From: Bacteroidota bacterium
GTDB lineage: Bacteria; Bacteroidota; Bacteroidia; Chitinophagales; Chitinophagaceae
Length of the DNA stretch: 64,000 nt
Direction: 5' to 3'
Assembly (NCBI GenBank): GCA_016712665.1
Contig: JADJQP010000001.1
Span: 620,001-684,000 of the forward strand
Part shown: positions 10,261-19,134 of the stretch, piece after piece
Position numbering within the stretch: position 1 is the stretch's first letter
Layout of the letters: every line of letters begins with the position of its first letter
The notes under the pieces: model-generated
What the model saw: the letters and a program-made list of their open reading frames with translations, nothing else
Database searches by the model: none
What the model was told of the DNA's origin: nothing
Translations under genes and position numbers: made by a program

Positions 10261-11178
10261 TTATTTCAAAATATAAACCTGTCCTTTGGGATTGAAAAAT
10301 CGTCGTAAGGAATCAACCAACAAGGTAGTGTCGTTAAGTGGATGAGAAGCCAAAATACTTACAATATAATTCCCATTCAGGCTATCCACCTCTGTTAAAT
10401 TGCCATAGTTTTTCCATTTATTTGCCTTGGCAGTTGCAGAAGCCAATGTATTGGTGGTAAAGGCCGCCACTTTATAAATAGGATTAGATCCATTATTCAC
10501 TACTGGTGGTGAAGGCGCCACACTATCAATAATTGCAGGTACATTAGTTGCTTGTACACTGTCTTTTGGTAGTGGCAAACCGGCATTTTCAACAGGAGTT
10601 TTCTCTTCTTTCTGATTATCTGAAATGTATTTGTAGGCCACAAAACAACCAACACCCAGCATTAAAACTACTATGGCGGGAATTACAAATTTACCGATGG
10701 AAAGTTTTTTTCGTTTGTATGCTTTTTGTGCAGAGGGGTAGGAGAAATCTAATTTTTTGTTGGCCTTCATTTTCAAATTGGCATCAATATCAGGTAATGG
10801 CAAGGCAGCAGCACCCATATCTAATTCGTCTGTTTGTACAAAGGCGATTTTTCCATTTTGCATGGTAAGAAATCCTAAAAAGGGAATCGTAAATTTTCCT
10901 TGCTGTGCAATTTCTTCTTTTACAACTCTGCAATACTCTTTAATATTATTGGATGTATTGCTAATACTAACATTCTCGTGATTGGCAATAAAGGAGGCAA
11001 AGGTATCATCGATGCTTCCTAGGGGCGAAAATTTTATTTGAAATTTTGCAGGGGTAATTTCACCTTCCTTGGTATGAATGGCGGCGCTTATTTTTTCTAA
11101 TTCAAAAGAACCCAATCCAGGCAGACTGCAAAATCTATTTTTAATTAAAAATTTTATGATGTATTTACCAATATCCAT
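10261..11178 (-). CDS. HU-CCDC81 and SPOR domain protein
   Basis: 305 residues in three parts. Residues 1-130 match the prokaryotic CCDC81/HU-like fold (MDIGKYIIKFLI, the turn LPGLGSFELE, later FTIPFLGFLTMQNGKI). A single membrane helix lies at about 163-183 (IPAIVVLMLGVGCFVAYKY). After a Pro/Ser/Asn-rich periplasmic linker there is a C-terminal SPOR-like domain (YKVAAFTTNTLASATAKANK, GNYIVSILASH). SPOR domains bind denuded peptidoglycan glycan strands at division sites, so this protein plausibly links a cytoplasmic nucleic-acid or protein partner to septal cell wall. Bacteroidota-specific architecture; role inferred. Confidence 0.85.
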   Translation of the reverse strand: MDIGKYIIKFLIKNRFCSLPGLGSFELEKISAAIHTKEGEITPAKFQIKFSPLGSIDDTFASFIANHENVSISNTSNNIKEYCRVVKEEIAQQGKFTIPFLGFLTMQNGKIAFVQTDELDMGAAALPLPDIDANLKMKANKKLDFSYPSAQKAYKRKKLSIGKFVIPAIVVLMLGVGCFVAYKYISDNQKEEKTPVENAGLPLPKDSVQATNVPAIIDSVAPSPPVVNNGSNPIYKVAAFTTNTLASATAKANKWKNYGNLTEVDSLNGNYIVSILASHPLNDTTLLVDSLRRFFNPKGQVYILK

Positions 11179-11257
11179 TCCGGTAGCGTTTTATGAAAAA
11201 AGAATTGTAAAAATAATGACAATTCTGTTATGAACACAAAAGTAATTCAATTAGAAA

Positions 11258-11737
11258 TTATTCCGCGTAGGAAAGCGATTTCAATTTTTCTTCGTTAAGC
11301 CTGTAAACCATCCATTCATTCATCGGAACCGCTCCCAAACTCTCGTAAAAATCGATGGCAGGTTGGTTCCAATTCAATACACTCCATTCCATTCGTCCGC
11401 AATTGTTTTCTAAAGCGATTTGGGCTATATATAAAAGTAATTTTTTACCGTATCCTTTGCCCCGATGAGCCGGAACCACAAACAAATCTTCTAGGTACAG
11501 CCCCTGCTTGCCCAAAAAGGTAGAAAAATTGTAAAAATAGAGCGCAAATCCTACAGCAATATCCTCCTCAAAAGCCAATACACAATGGGCCGATTTTTTT
11601 TCAAATAGATGATGACGAATGTTGCCTATGGTGGCCACTACATCCTGCTCCATTTTTTCGTACACTGCTAGTTGTCTAATAAAATCTAAGATGAGCTCGG
11701 CATGCTCTTCTCTTGCCGGAATGATGCTACAATTCAT
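11258..11737 (-). CDS. GNAT family N-acetyltransferase
   Basis: 159 residues with the full GNAT fold: beta strand CVLAFEEDIAVGFALYFYNFST, the acetyl-CoA pyrophosphate-binding motif VVPAHRGKGYGKKLLLY (about 93-109), and the C-terminal element NWNQPAIDFYESLGA. The sequence is closest in style to the diamine/spermidine acetyltransferase group (YLEDLFVVPAHRGKG), which would make polyamines or a small amine the substrate, but this is inference. It follows the yfhO gene with a 4-base gap on the same strand and is probably co-transcribed. Confidence 0.85.
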   Translation of the reverse strand: MNCSIIPAREEHAELILDFIRQLAVYEKMEQDVVATIGNIRHHLFEKKSAHCVLAFEEDIAVGFALYFYNFSTFLGKQGLYLEDLFVVPAHRGKGYGKKLLLYIAQIALENNCGRMEWSVLNWNQPAIDFYESLGAVPMNEWMVYRLNEEKLKSLSYAE

Positions 11738-11741
11738 GGTC

Positions 11742-14264
11742 TTATGCTTCCTGTTGCTTTAGGCCATTTTTGATTCCCAAACCCAATCCACCCAATAAAA
11801 CCAACAAAATAAGTATAGATGAAATCAAACTGACTTTTCCCCATTTGAAATAGGTTTCCGGTTTAAATACAAATTCTATTTTGTGATTTCCGGCAGGAAT
11901 AGCAAGACCGCGTAAAACATAATTGGTTTTTACAATATTGGCCTCTTTGCCATCAATAAACGCTTTCCAACCTAAAGGATAGTAGATATCTGAAAATACA
12001 GCAAAGCCGTCTTTACTGCTGCTTGAAGCAAAGGTCAAATTGTTTAAGCCATATTTTGCCAATGCTATTTGCCGGCTACTATCTTTTTCGAAGTTGGTAG
12101 TGCCTGTTTTCCAATGTTTCTTTTGAACTATGGCGGTTTCTTTGGCACGAAATGGATTCGCCATTTTTGCAGTGTCGCCAATATTTTCCGCATTTAGAGC
12201 CAATATTTCCGCATCTGCATTGTCAACCAATTGAACGGTATTTACAAACCACGCATTGCCGCAAGCATTCGGGTTGGGTTGCGCTGCGGGTTTGCCACCT
12301 TGCGCATTAAAAATGATGTACTTGGTATTGAGCATATTAAGCACTTCTCCATTTAACTTGGAACCCGGCTGTAATTGGTTGTCAATTAAATCTTGAAACG
12401 TTTCCATCTTGGCAGGATGATAACCTCCCACCAATTTGTGATGATAAGCACCCATTGCGTCATTGTAGGGATCGGTACTTAAGTCATATACACGATAGTA
12501 CGGATCTTTGTCCTGTAAAATTTGGTTGTCGACAGGGCGCGGCACAAATTGTGCGTCATATTCATCGGCACTTCTATAATTATCTGCATTCAAGTACCGC
12601 ATACCCATGGATATTAAGTCGATTGCGATGACAATGCCCAGTGCCAGTATCGCCTTCTGCATTTCTAATTTATTTTTAATATAAAGCCACAAAATGCCTG
12701 CGGCTAAAAGTAGAAATAGCAAGGAACGCAAGCTATCTTTCATAGCTATGCTAGGACGGTCATCCACTATGGCGTTGTAAATTTTGGTAGCTGCTGTTAC
12801 ACTTTGGGGATTTTGTTCGCCACCCATCATTTGTACAAATTGCGATTTTAGTTTATCATCATTTGCTCCCTTATACGACAAAAACATTCGTCCACCGATA
12901 CCGAAAAACAGCACGATGCCACCCACAATGATTAAAGACTTCTTGAGAGAATCCCACAATTTTTCCTTCGTGATTTTGTCTGAAAAAAGTTCATTTAAAG
13001 CCCAGATGCCTAAAAGGCAAAACATAAATGCAGGGATGGTCATGGCCATATTGGGCGTACGAAACTTATTGTACATCGGTAGATGATCAAACAAAAAATA
13101 ATTCAGTGCGCTAAAATGCTTACCCCATGAGAGCATAATGCCAAAAACCCCAATGGAAAAAATTACCCATTTGAGATTGTTTTTGATAACAAACAAACCC
13201 AGCACCATCAATAGCATGATGACAATACCAAAATACATGGGTCCTGAGAGGAAGGGCTGTGGCCCCCAATAGGTGGATGCATTTTTTGACATTTCAGTTG
13301 CTTGATCTTCACTGGCGCCAATAGAAGTAAGGGCTTCATAATAATTAGATCCTGTGCCCACATCTACCTGTCCGCCCCCACCATACAAATTGGGTACAAA
13401 CAAGGTGAAGGTTTCACCAATACTTTGACTCCATGCAAAGGCATAATCCTTGTCGAGGCCCCCATCGCTTTTTTTCTCTTTTTTGCCTAGGGTCACCTCA
13501 CTTTGTCCGCCACGCATGGTTTGAGAGGTATATTCTTTGGTAAACATGAGTAAATCTAAACTGGGGCCCACTGCCACCAGTCCTACAGCCACCATAATAG
13601 CACTTGAAATAAAAAATTGTTTGACATTGCCTTCTTTAAGTGCTTGCATAAAATAGCCGATTCCAAATCCAATTAAAATAATAAAGAGGTAATAATCTAT
13701 TTGATACATGGCATTTGAAATCATTAGAGATAATCCCACCAAAGCGGCACCGGCCCCCGCCAGATATTTTTTCTGATAGACCCAATGCATACCGGCTAAT
13801 ACCAAGGGCATATATCCAATGCTAAACATTTTGGTATTGTGTCCGGCGGTAATTATTTGCAAATTATACGAAGCAAAAGCAAAGGCAATGGCTCCAATGA
13901 TGGACATTTAGCGATTTGCGTTCCAGCTTAGCATGAGAATATAGAAACAGACCATGGCAATCAAAAAGAAAAATGTAGGACTGGGGAGGGTTTCGGTAAA
14001 AAATTCTTGAATGGGATAAATCCAATTGGTTTTTCCTCTCATATAATGCGTAACAGTGGGCATGCCACCAAACATAGAATTGCTCCACATAGGATTTTCT
14101 CCTGTTTTTTCATACCAGGTTCTGGCTTCCTGACTCATTCCCATCCAATGTATGGTATCGCCGGCCACCAATTTATTGCCTTGAAGAGCAGGGTAGCAAT
14201 AAAAGAGCGTAATGACCAAAAAAATACCGATGGCTATCAAATGTTGAATTGCAGATTTTTTCAT
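11742..14264 (-). pseudogene. YfhO family membrane protein interrupted by an in-frame stop
   Basis: Two frames, 13908-14264 (118 residues) and 11742-13907 (721 residues), are in the same phase and separated only by a TAA at 13908-13910, immediately followed by ATG. Joined they give 840 codons, the normal size of Bacteroidota YfhO-type proteins. Part one holds the N-terminal membrane helix, GDTIHWMGMSQEA and MWSNSMFGGMPT; part two has about ten more membrane segments, YYRVYDLSTDPYNDAMGAYHH and the C-terminal beta-rich FSDIYYPLGWKAFIDG domain. Family members are polytopic proteins implicated in glycosylation of cell-envelope polymers. The TAA-ATG junction could permit reinitiation, but a nonsense mutation or sequence error is as likely. 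Confidence 0.8.
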
Positions 14265-14399
14265 GTAGAAGTATTTTAAAACAGGCTATAAAAATAAAGG
14301 TTTCTAATTGGTTTCAGCAATTATTTAAAGAAGAATATTTAAGCCTTTAAGATTATATCCCCGTTATCGCGAGTGAATTTTAAGCGTTCCGGTGGACGC

Positions 14400-14850
14400 A
14401 TACTCTAACAAAAACCAAACGAACAATAAAAACTTGAGTAAAAATGTAGCGCCTTGTTTCCTTTGCGACTTTGCGTGAAAAAAACCAAACGAACAATAAA
14501 CATTTGAAAAAGGCTTTGCGCCTTATTCCCTTTGCGCCTTATTCCCTTTGCGCCTTTGCGTGAACAAAACAAAACGTGAGTAAAAATTTAGCGTCTTATA
14601 CCCTTTGCGACTTAGCGTGAAAAAACCTAAACGAACAGAAACGTAACGTCTTATTCCCTTTGCGACTTAGCGTGAACAAAACCTAAACGAACAGAAACGT
14701 AGCGCCTTATTCCCTTTGCGACTTAGCGTGAATAAAACAAAACGAACAGAAATGTAGCGTCTTATACCCTTTGCGACTTAGTGTGAAATAAAACTAAACG
14801 AACAGAAACGTAACGTCTTATTCCCTTTGCGACTTAGCGTGAACAAAACA
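14400..14850 (+). repeat. Imperfect tandem repeat array, about 7 copies, 55-65 bp period
   Basis: The 724-base gap 14265-14988 holds no credible gene. From about 14400 to 14850 it contains about seven degenerate copies of a unit with the core CCCTTTGCGACTTAGCGTGA followed by AAACGAACAGAAACGTAGCG-like sequence. The same family forms the tighter array at 19580-20128 in the sdh operon. The units are similar along their whole length, so there are no unique spacers as in CRISPR. Copies are more diverged here than in the sdh array, suggesting greater age or weaker homogenisation. Confidence 0.85.
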
Positions 14851-14988
14851 AATTATTTTAAAAAAGAAAATGTAAGGCGCTAACATAATATCCTTTAAAT
14901 AGATAAAACCTTTCTAAACAGGCACAATTTTTAAATACCTATTTTTGTTTATCTGTCCTAGGCCAAATTAAAGATGCAAGGATTCAAA

Positions 14989-15471
14989 CTACTTGGTAAT
15001 CTTAAAATAACCCTCAGCTATTACATGTGTTTCTTGACTCAGTGGGCTGGAAACGGTTCCATAAAACTTACCTTCAATAGTGGTAGCCGTGTTTTGAATA
15101 ATCTTAATTTTTCCACCGCTATTCAACGCGCTGCCCTGATAACCGGTGATTAGGTTGGTATGAGTAAAATTATTGGGAGACGGGGTGGTATATTCTCCAA
15201 CAGCCACACCCGACTGCAAAGAAAGTGCAATAGAAAGATCGTCTGTGAGATCTGCATTAATATTATAGTATCCTAGAATATCAAATATAGAAATATCTGC
15301 CGCAGAAACAGTATAGCTTACCCCGTCTAATTTTACACTAAACGGTTCTGTACCGGTCCAATTCCAAGAGGTGCCTCCACCACCGGTAGTAGTAGTTTTT
15401 TTGTCTTTGCTACAAGAATTCGTAAATAAAAGTCCACAACAGAGTGCTAACGAAAGAATGATTTTATGCAT
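14989..15471 (-). CDS. Small lipoprotein, DUF6252-like
   Basis: 160 residues. Lipoprotein signal with lipobox TNSC (Cys about residue 20), followed by a Lys/Thr/Gly linker. The mature part is beta-rich: EPFSVKLDGVSYTVSAADIS, LSIALSLQSGVAVGEYT, IEGKFYGTVSS and a terminal GYFKITK strand. This shape resembles the DUF6252 group of Bacteroidota lipoproteins, a guess based on overall pattern. No catalytic motif is visible. Monocistronic, downstream of the repeat array and read towards it. Confidence 0.7.
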   Translation of the reverse strand: MHKIILSLALCCGLLFTNSCSKDKKTTTTGGGGTSWNWTGTEPFSVKLDGVSYTVSAADISIFDILGYYNINADLTDDLSIALSLQSGVAVGEYTTPSPNNFTHTNLITGYQGSALNSGGKIKIIQNTATTIEGKFYGTVSSPLSQETHVIAEGYFKITK

Positions 15472-15731
15472 AATGGTAATTTTTACTTGTTTAATAATAC
15501 TATTTTAAATGAAGGTACTTCTTAAATTTGAAAAACTACCAATTGCTACCGGTTTCTTTCAGATGGATTTGATGGCACTACCGTCTTAACCAAAAATTGT
15601 AAAAGGGAAGTAAAACGTGATAAGCAGCGGTTTGGCAGTAAATGGACAAGTAATGCTTTTCAAAAAACTATATAGGAACGCCAATTGGCAACCGGTTTGA
15701 AAAATATCTAATGATTTTATGTAATATCCAC

Positions 15732-15739
15732 TATTTTTG
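15732..15739 (+). promoter_or_regulatory. -7 promoter element TATTTTTG
   Basis: Matches TAnnTTTG exactly and lies 15 bases before the ATG at 15755. It supports that ATG over the in-frame TTG at 15737, which is inside the box. Confidence 0.5.
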
Positions 15740-15754
15740 ATAAAACAATTCAGC

Positions 15755-16354
15755 ATGAAAGGGGTCTTCTGCCTAGAGGGATTTTGGTACGGCGATCACC
15801 GCGATCGCACTTCGGTAGTACCCATCATGGAGATGGCCAATCGCTACCTGAACATGCCTTATATTTATCACCGTTGTGCCACTGTTGAAGAGTTCACCTA
15901 TTCCTTAGAACGCTGGAAAACAAAATCGTTTCATAAAAAATATCCGATTCTTACCCTGGCTTTTCATGGAAAAAAAGGGCAGATACTCATTGGTAAAAAG
16001 AGTGTGAGTCTGGATGAACTGGCCGGTATTTTAGAAACCAAATGCGAAGGAGTGGTCATTTATTTTGGGAGTTGCGAAACCATGAATGTTTCCAAACGAA
16101 AATTGCAATCCTTCATGGAAAAAACCCGCACCATAGCGGTGTTGGGTTATAAGCAAGAAGTAGATTGGCTGAAATCGGCGGCCTTTGAAATACAGTTGCT
16201 TGGCTATTTTTTAGCGCATCCCTTCGATACACAAGGCATCAAAAAAATAATGGCTGAAATCAATGCTACCGGTAAATATTATATTCAACAACTCGACTTT
16301 CGTATGGAAATCAATGAAAGGGTTACGTTTAGAAGATCCAGAATCAAGAAGTAA
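15755..16354 (+). CDS. DUF6642-like protein with caspase-like His-Gly and Ser-Cys motifs
   Basis: 199 residues from the ATG at 15755. It matches a family I know as DUF6642 by its opening MKGVFCLEGFWYGDHRD. Two motifs fit the His-Cys dyad of the caspase/CHAT cysteine-peptidase fold: strand ILTLAFHG (His71-Gly72) and strand VVIYFGSCET (Ser106-Cys107). They are about 35 residues apart, shorter than the roughly 40-60 common in caspase-like domains. No signal peptide, so it is cytoplasmic. It is a single-gene unit convergent with paaA (2 bases between stop codons). Peptidase activity and role are inferred; no partner or sensor domain is visible nearby. Confidence 0.7.
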   Translation: MKGVFCLEGFWYGDHRDRTSVVPIMEMANRYLNMPYIYHRCATVEEFTYSLERWKTKSFHKKYPILTLAFHGKKGQILIGKKSVSLDELAGILETKCEGVVIYFGSCETMNVSKRKLQSFMEKTRTIAVLGYKQEVDWLKSAAFEIQLLGYFLAHPFDTQGIKKIMAEINATGKYYIQQLDFRMEINERVTFRRSRIKK

Positions 16355-16355
16355 T

Positions 16356-17291
16356 CTAGGCTACTTTTTGTCTTTTCTTTTCACTATAAGCTAAAGCCGC
16401 ATCGCGCACCCACTGCCCGTCTTCGTGTGCTTTGACTCTTGCGGCCAATCGTTCCTTGTTACACATTCCGTTTCCTTTTACCACATTCCAGAACTCCGTC
16501 CAGTCTATTTCACCAAAGTCGTAATGGCCTCTTTCCTCGTTCCACTTTAATTTCGGATCGGGAAGGGTTACACCCAAAAGGCGCGCCTGATCTACAGTTG
16601 CATCTACAAAGCGTTGCCGCAAATCGTCATTCGATTGACGTTTGATTTTCCAAAGCATGCTTTTTTCGCTATTGGTACTCGCATCATCCGAAGGACCAAA
16701 CATCATCAGTGATGGCCACCACCATCTATTGACTGCGTCCTGCAACATGGCTTTCTGTGCATCGGTACCCTTGCTAAGTACCATCAACGATTCATACCCT
16801 TGCCGCTGATGAAAACTTTCTTCTTTGCAAATACGCACCATTGCCCGCGCATACGGTCCATAGGACGCTCTGCAAAGCATCACCTGATTCATAATGGCGG
16901 CCCCATCTACCAACCAACCTACTGCACCAATATCGGCCCAGGTTAATGTCGGATAATTAAAAATAGAAGAGTACTTTGCTTTGCCCGAATGCAACTGGTC
17001 TACCAATTCATCGCGGGTAACGCCCAAGGTTTCAGCTGCGGAATAAAGATATAAGCCATGACCGGCCTCATCCTGAACCTTTGCTATTAAAATGAGTTTT
17101 CTGATAAGACTGGGTGCGCGTGTAATCCAATTTCCCTCAGGAAGCATCCCTACGATTTCACTATGGGCATGCTGAGAAATTTGACGAATTAGGGTTTTAC
17201 GATATTCTTCAGGCATCCAATCACGAGCCTCGATTTTTATCTCCTGATCTACTCTTTGTTGAAATAATTCTTCCTGATTTGTAGCTGACAT
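16356..17291 (-). CDS. paaA: 1,2-phenylacetyl-CoA epoxidase, catalytic subunit PaaA
   Basis: 311 residues, normal PaaA length. Ferritin-like di-iron monooxygenase subunit that, with PaaB, PaaC and the reductase PaaE, epoxidises the aromatic ring of phenylacetyl-CoA. Diagnostic segments are ARDWMPEEYRKTLIRQ, the iron ligands in KVQDEAGHGLYLYSAAE (E-x-x-H) and RICKEESFHQRQGYE (second E-x-x-H), and the conserved NRWWWPSLMMFGPSD. In most genomes paaABCDE are adjacent; here the gene stands alone, with a divergent MORN/TonB-like gene upstream and DUF6642 downstream. The other subunits must be elsewhere or absent. Confidence 0.93.
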   Translation of the reverse strand: MSATNQEELFQQRVDQEIKIEARDWMPEEYRKTLIRQISQHAHSEIVGMLPEGNWITRAPSLIRKLILIAKVQDEAGHGLYLYSAAETLGVTRDELVDQLHSGKAKYSSIFNYPTLTWADIGAVGWLVDGAAIMNQVMLCRASYGPYARAMVRICKEESFHQRQGYESLMVLSKGTDAQKAMLQDAVNRWWWPSLMMFGPSDDASTNSEKSMLWKIKRQSNDDLRQRFVDATVDQARLLGVTLPDPKLKWNEERGHYDFGEIDWTEFWNVVKGNGMCNKERLAARVKAHEDGQWVRDAALAYSEKKRQKVA

Positions 17292-17318
17292 AGAAAATGG
17301 GGTTATTTGAAAGTTTTA

Positions 17319-17326
17319 CAAATATA
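17319..17326 (-). promoter_or_regulatory. -7 promoter element for paaA
   Basis: The minus strand reads TATATTTG, a perfect TAnnTTTG, 28 bases before the paaA start codon. No good -33 TTTG is seen. Confidence 0.45.
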
Positions 17327-17406
17327 CTGCAATGTTTCAAAACTGAAATTTTCCACCTCGCTTATTTATTTATAGCGTATCATTCATAAAAATAGTGCAT
17401 TTTACG

Positions 17407-17414
17407 TATTTTTG
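17407..17414 (+). promoter_or_regulatory. -7 promoter element TATTTTTG
   Basis: Perfect TAnnTTTG, 17 bases before the ATG at 17431, which makes that ATG, rather than an upstream in-frame start, the likely initiation codon. Confidence 0.45.
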
Positions 17415-17430
17415 TCACACCTACTACATC

Positions 17431-18375
17431 ATGAAAAAGTCACTCTGTATCCTTTGGGTACTCCTATTTGCAGTATCCTCCATTATTTTTGCGCAATCAG
17501 ATACACTGTATATTTCTGATACCGGCATCCTCACTACAAAAGAGAAAGCCACCGGCTATCGTGTTGTTTACAAAACAGACAGCAACCAATTTCTAATTCG
17601 AGAATATCCATTTTCGAAACCCCTCCGTAAAGAATATTATGCTACCACTGCAGCGGCCAATATTTTAGAAGGACCGTATACCGAATACGATGCAGAAGGC
17701 AGGGTCATTTTGAAAGGGCACTACCATAAGGGTTTCAAAACCGGAAAGTGGGCGTATTATTATTCGGAATCTGCATTGCTAAAAGAAATTCAAGACTATA
17801 TCACCGAAAACGCCTATCAGTGCATTCAATATGATTCAATGTTTCACAAAATGGTATGCAAAGGAGCCATTGATAAATTTGGAAAGCAAAATGGGGAGTG
17901 GATTCAATATCATGAGAATTCCGATAGTATCCAAACAATATTCAATTATCTGAACGGTAAAAAAGAGGGACTTCAACTGGAATTTTATGCCAATGGAAAG
18001 CTGAAAAGAAGAGAAGTATTCCGGAATCATAAGGTATTAAAAGGGGAGCTGTTTGACGAAAATGGGTCCAAACAAAAGTACTATCCCGCCTTTGTTTATC
18101 CCCGATACAGAGAATATGTGTCAAATTACCTGCAAAAGAAAGTGCCTTGTGTAGCCGAGGCATTGAAAAGGGATGGTTTTCATATTTCGCTTCGTATTTC
18201 AAAAAATGGTGAAGTAATAGAAGCCTCTGTTAGTGGAGTAGAAGAGGGCCTTTGTATGGAAAAAATTAGAACGGCGCTTCTGAAAATGAAGAAATGGAAA
18301 CCCGCTTTGTGGGAAAATCGGCCCATTTCGTTTACGTACAAAACAACAGTAAAGCGCTATTTGCCCAAAGATTAG
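17431..18375 (+). CDS. Exported MORN-repeat protein with TonB-like C-terminal domain
   Basis: 314 residues. Signal peptide 1-22 (ending IIFAQ). Middle: several toxin/MORN-variant repeats of the GxxxxYxxxGxLxxxGxYxxGxKxGxW type (GPYTEYDAEGRVILKGHYHK, GKWAYYY, GEWIQYHENSD, GLQLEFYANGKLKRREVF). C-terminus: a TonB-C-like fold (FHISLRISKNGEVIEASVSG, LLKMKKWKPALWENRPISFTYK). This combination is common in Bacteroidota periplasmic proteins that are not true TonB, since the proline-rich spanner and N-terminal membrane anchor are missing. Precise role unknown. Directly precedes sdhC, which has its own promoter. Confidence 0.8.
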   Translation: MKKSLCILWVLLFAVSSIIFAQSDTLYISDTGILTTKEKATGYRVVYKTDSNQFLIREYPFSKPLRKEYYATTAAANILEGPYTEYDAEGRVILKGHYHKGFKTGKWAYYYSESALLKEIQDYITENAYQCIQYDSMFHKMVCKGAIDKFGKQNGEWIQYHENSDSIQTIFNYLNGKKEGLQLEFYANGKLKRREVFRNHKVLKGELFDENGSKQKYYPAFVYPRYREYVSNYLQKKVPCVAEALKRDGFHISLRISKNGEVIEASVSGVEEGLCMEKIRTALLKMKKWKPALWENRPISFTYKTTVKRYLPKD

Positions 18376-18404
18376 CCGAAAATTATCATTCATATAGCTT
18401 CTTT

Positions 18405-18436
18405 ATTGACAATGTAGCCTTGGCTTACTATCTTTG
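18405..18436 (+). promoter_or_regulatory. sdhCAB promoter, ATTG-N20-TATCTTTG
   Basis: A -33 element ATTG at 18405-18408, a 20-base spacer and a perfect -7 box TATCTTTG at 18429-18436, 26 bases before the sdhC ATG. It fits the Bacteroidota sigma factor consensus (TTTG-N19/20-TAnnTTTG) with one mismatch. Confidence 0.65.
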
Positions 18437-18462
18437 CTCCTCGAAAATTCAATTTTACGCAC

Positions 18463-19131
18463 ATGACTTGGAAAGAATACTTTACATCATCGATAGGGAA
18501 AAAACTGGTAATGGCTTTTACAGGAATATTTTTAATCCTGTTTTTAATAGTGCATGCTGTTGCCAATAGTTGCATTTTTTTAAATGATGGCGGCGCCACT
18601 TACAATGGGGTGGCCCATTTTTTAAGTCACAATTGGATTGTTCGCTTTCTTGAATTGGGCTTGTTTGCAGGTCTTATTGCACATATCGTGCAAGGACTCA
18701 TGCTCACCATGCAAAACAATAGCAAGCGTCCGGTAAAATATGCTGTAAATCCCGGTAATGCTACCAGCAAATGGTATAGCAGAAGCATGGGCATATTGGG
18801 CAGTTTGTTATTGATCTTTTTGGTGATTCATCTGAAAGATTTCTTTATTGGTACTAAAATAGCCCTTTACAGCGGCGATGCCCCCCATAATTTATTTGAG
18901 GAAATGAAAGAAGAATTTGAAAATCCCATCATCGTGGCAGTGTATTTAGTTGGCGTTATTGCATTGTGTTGGCATCTGATTCATGGGTTTTCAAGTGCCT
19001 TTCAAACTATTGGTGTCAATAGTCCCAAATACAATCCTATTATTAAAACAGTTGGAATTTGTTATAGTGTAGTAGTTTGTCTTGCGTTTGCTTTGATGCC
19101 GATTGCCTTTTATCTTGGATGGATACAGTAA
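18463..19131 (+). CDS. sdhC: Succinate dehydrogenase cytochrome b subunit
   Basis: 222 residues, the single di-haem-type membrane anchor used by Bacteroidota succinate:quinone oxidoreductase (fused C/D type). Five hydrophobic helices are visible, with candidate haem-axial histidines in LIVHAVAN, GLIAHIVQG, LVIHLKDFF and CWHLIHGFSSAFQ. The opening WKEYFTSSIGKKLVMAFTG is characteristic. Passes electrons from SdhB to menaquinone in the inner membrane. First gene of sdhCAB, but separated from sdhA by about 1 kb containing a GxxExxY cassette and repeat array. Confidence 0.93.
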   Translation: MTWKEYFTSSIGKKLVMAFTGIFLILFLIVHAVANSCIFLNDGGATYNGVAHFLSHNWIVRFLELGLFAGLIAHIVQGLMLTMQNNSKRPVKYAVNPGNATSKWYSRSMGILGSLLLIFLVIHLKDFFIGTKIALYSGDAPHNLFEEMKEEFENPIIVAVYLVGVIALCWHLIHGFSSAFQTIGVNSPKYNPIIKTVGICYSVVVCLAFALMPIAFYLGWIQ

Positions 19132-19134
19132 TAA

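Noticed and set aside
13908..13910. Stop-codon recoding in yfhO
   Set aside because: TAA is not a selenocysteine or pyrrolysine codon and no recoding element is seen; nonsense, error or reinitiation are simpler.
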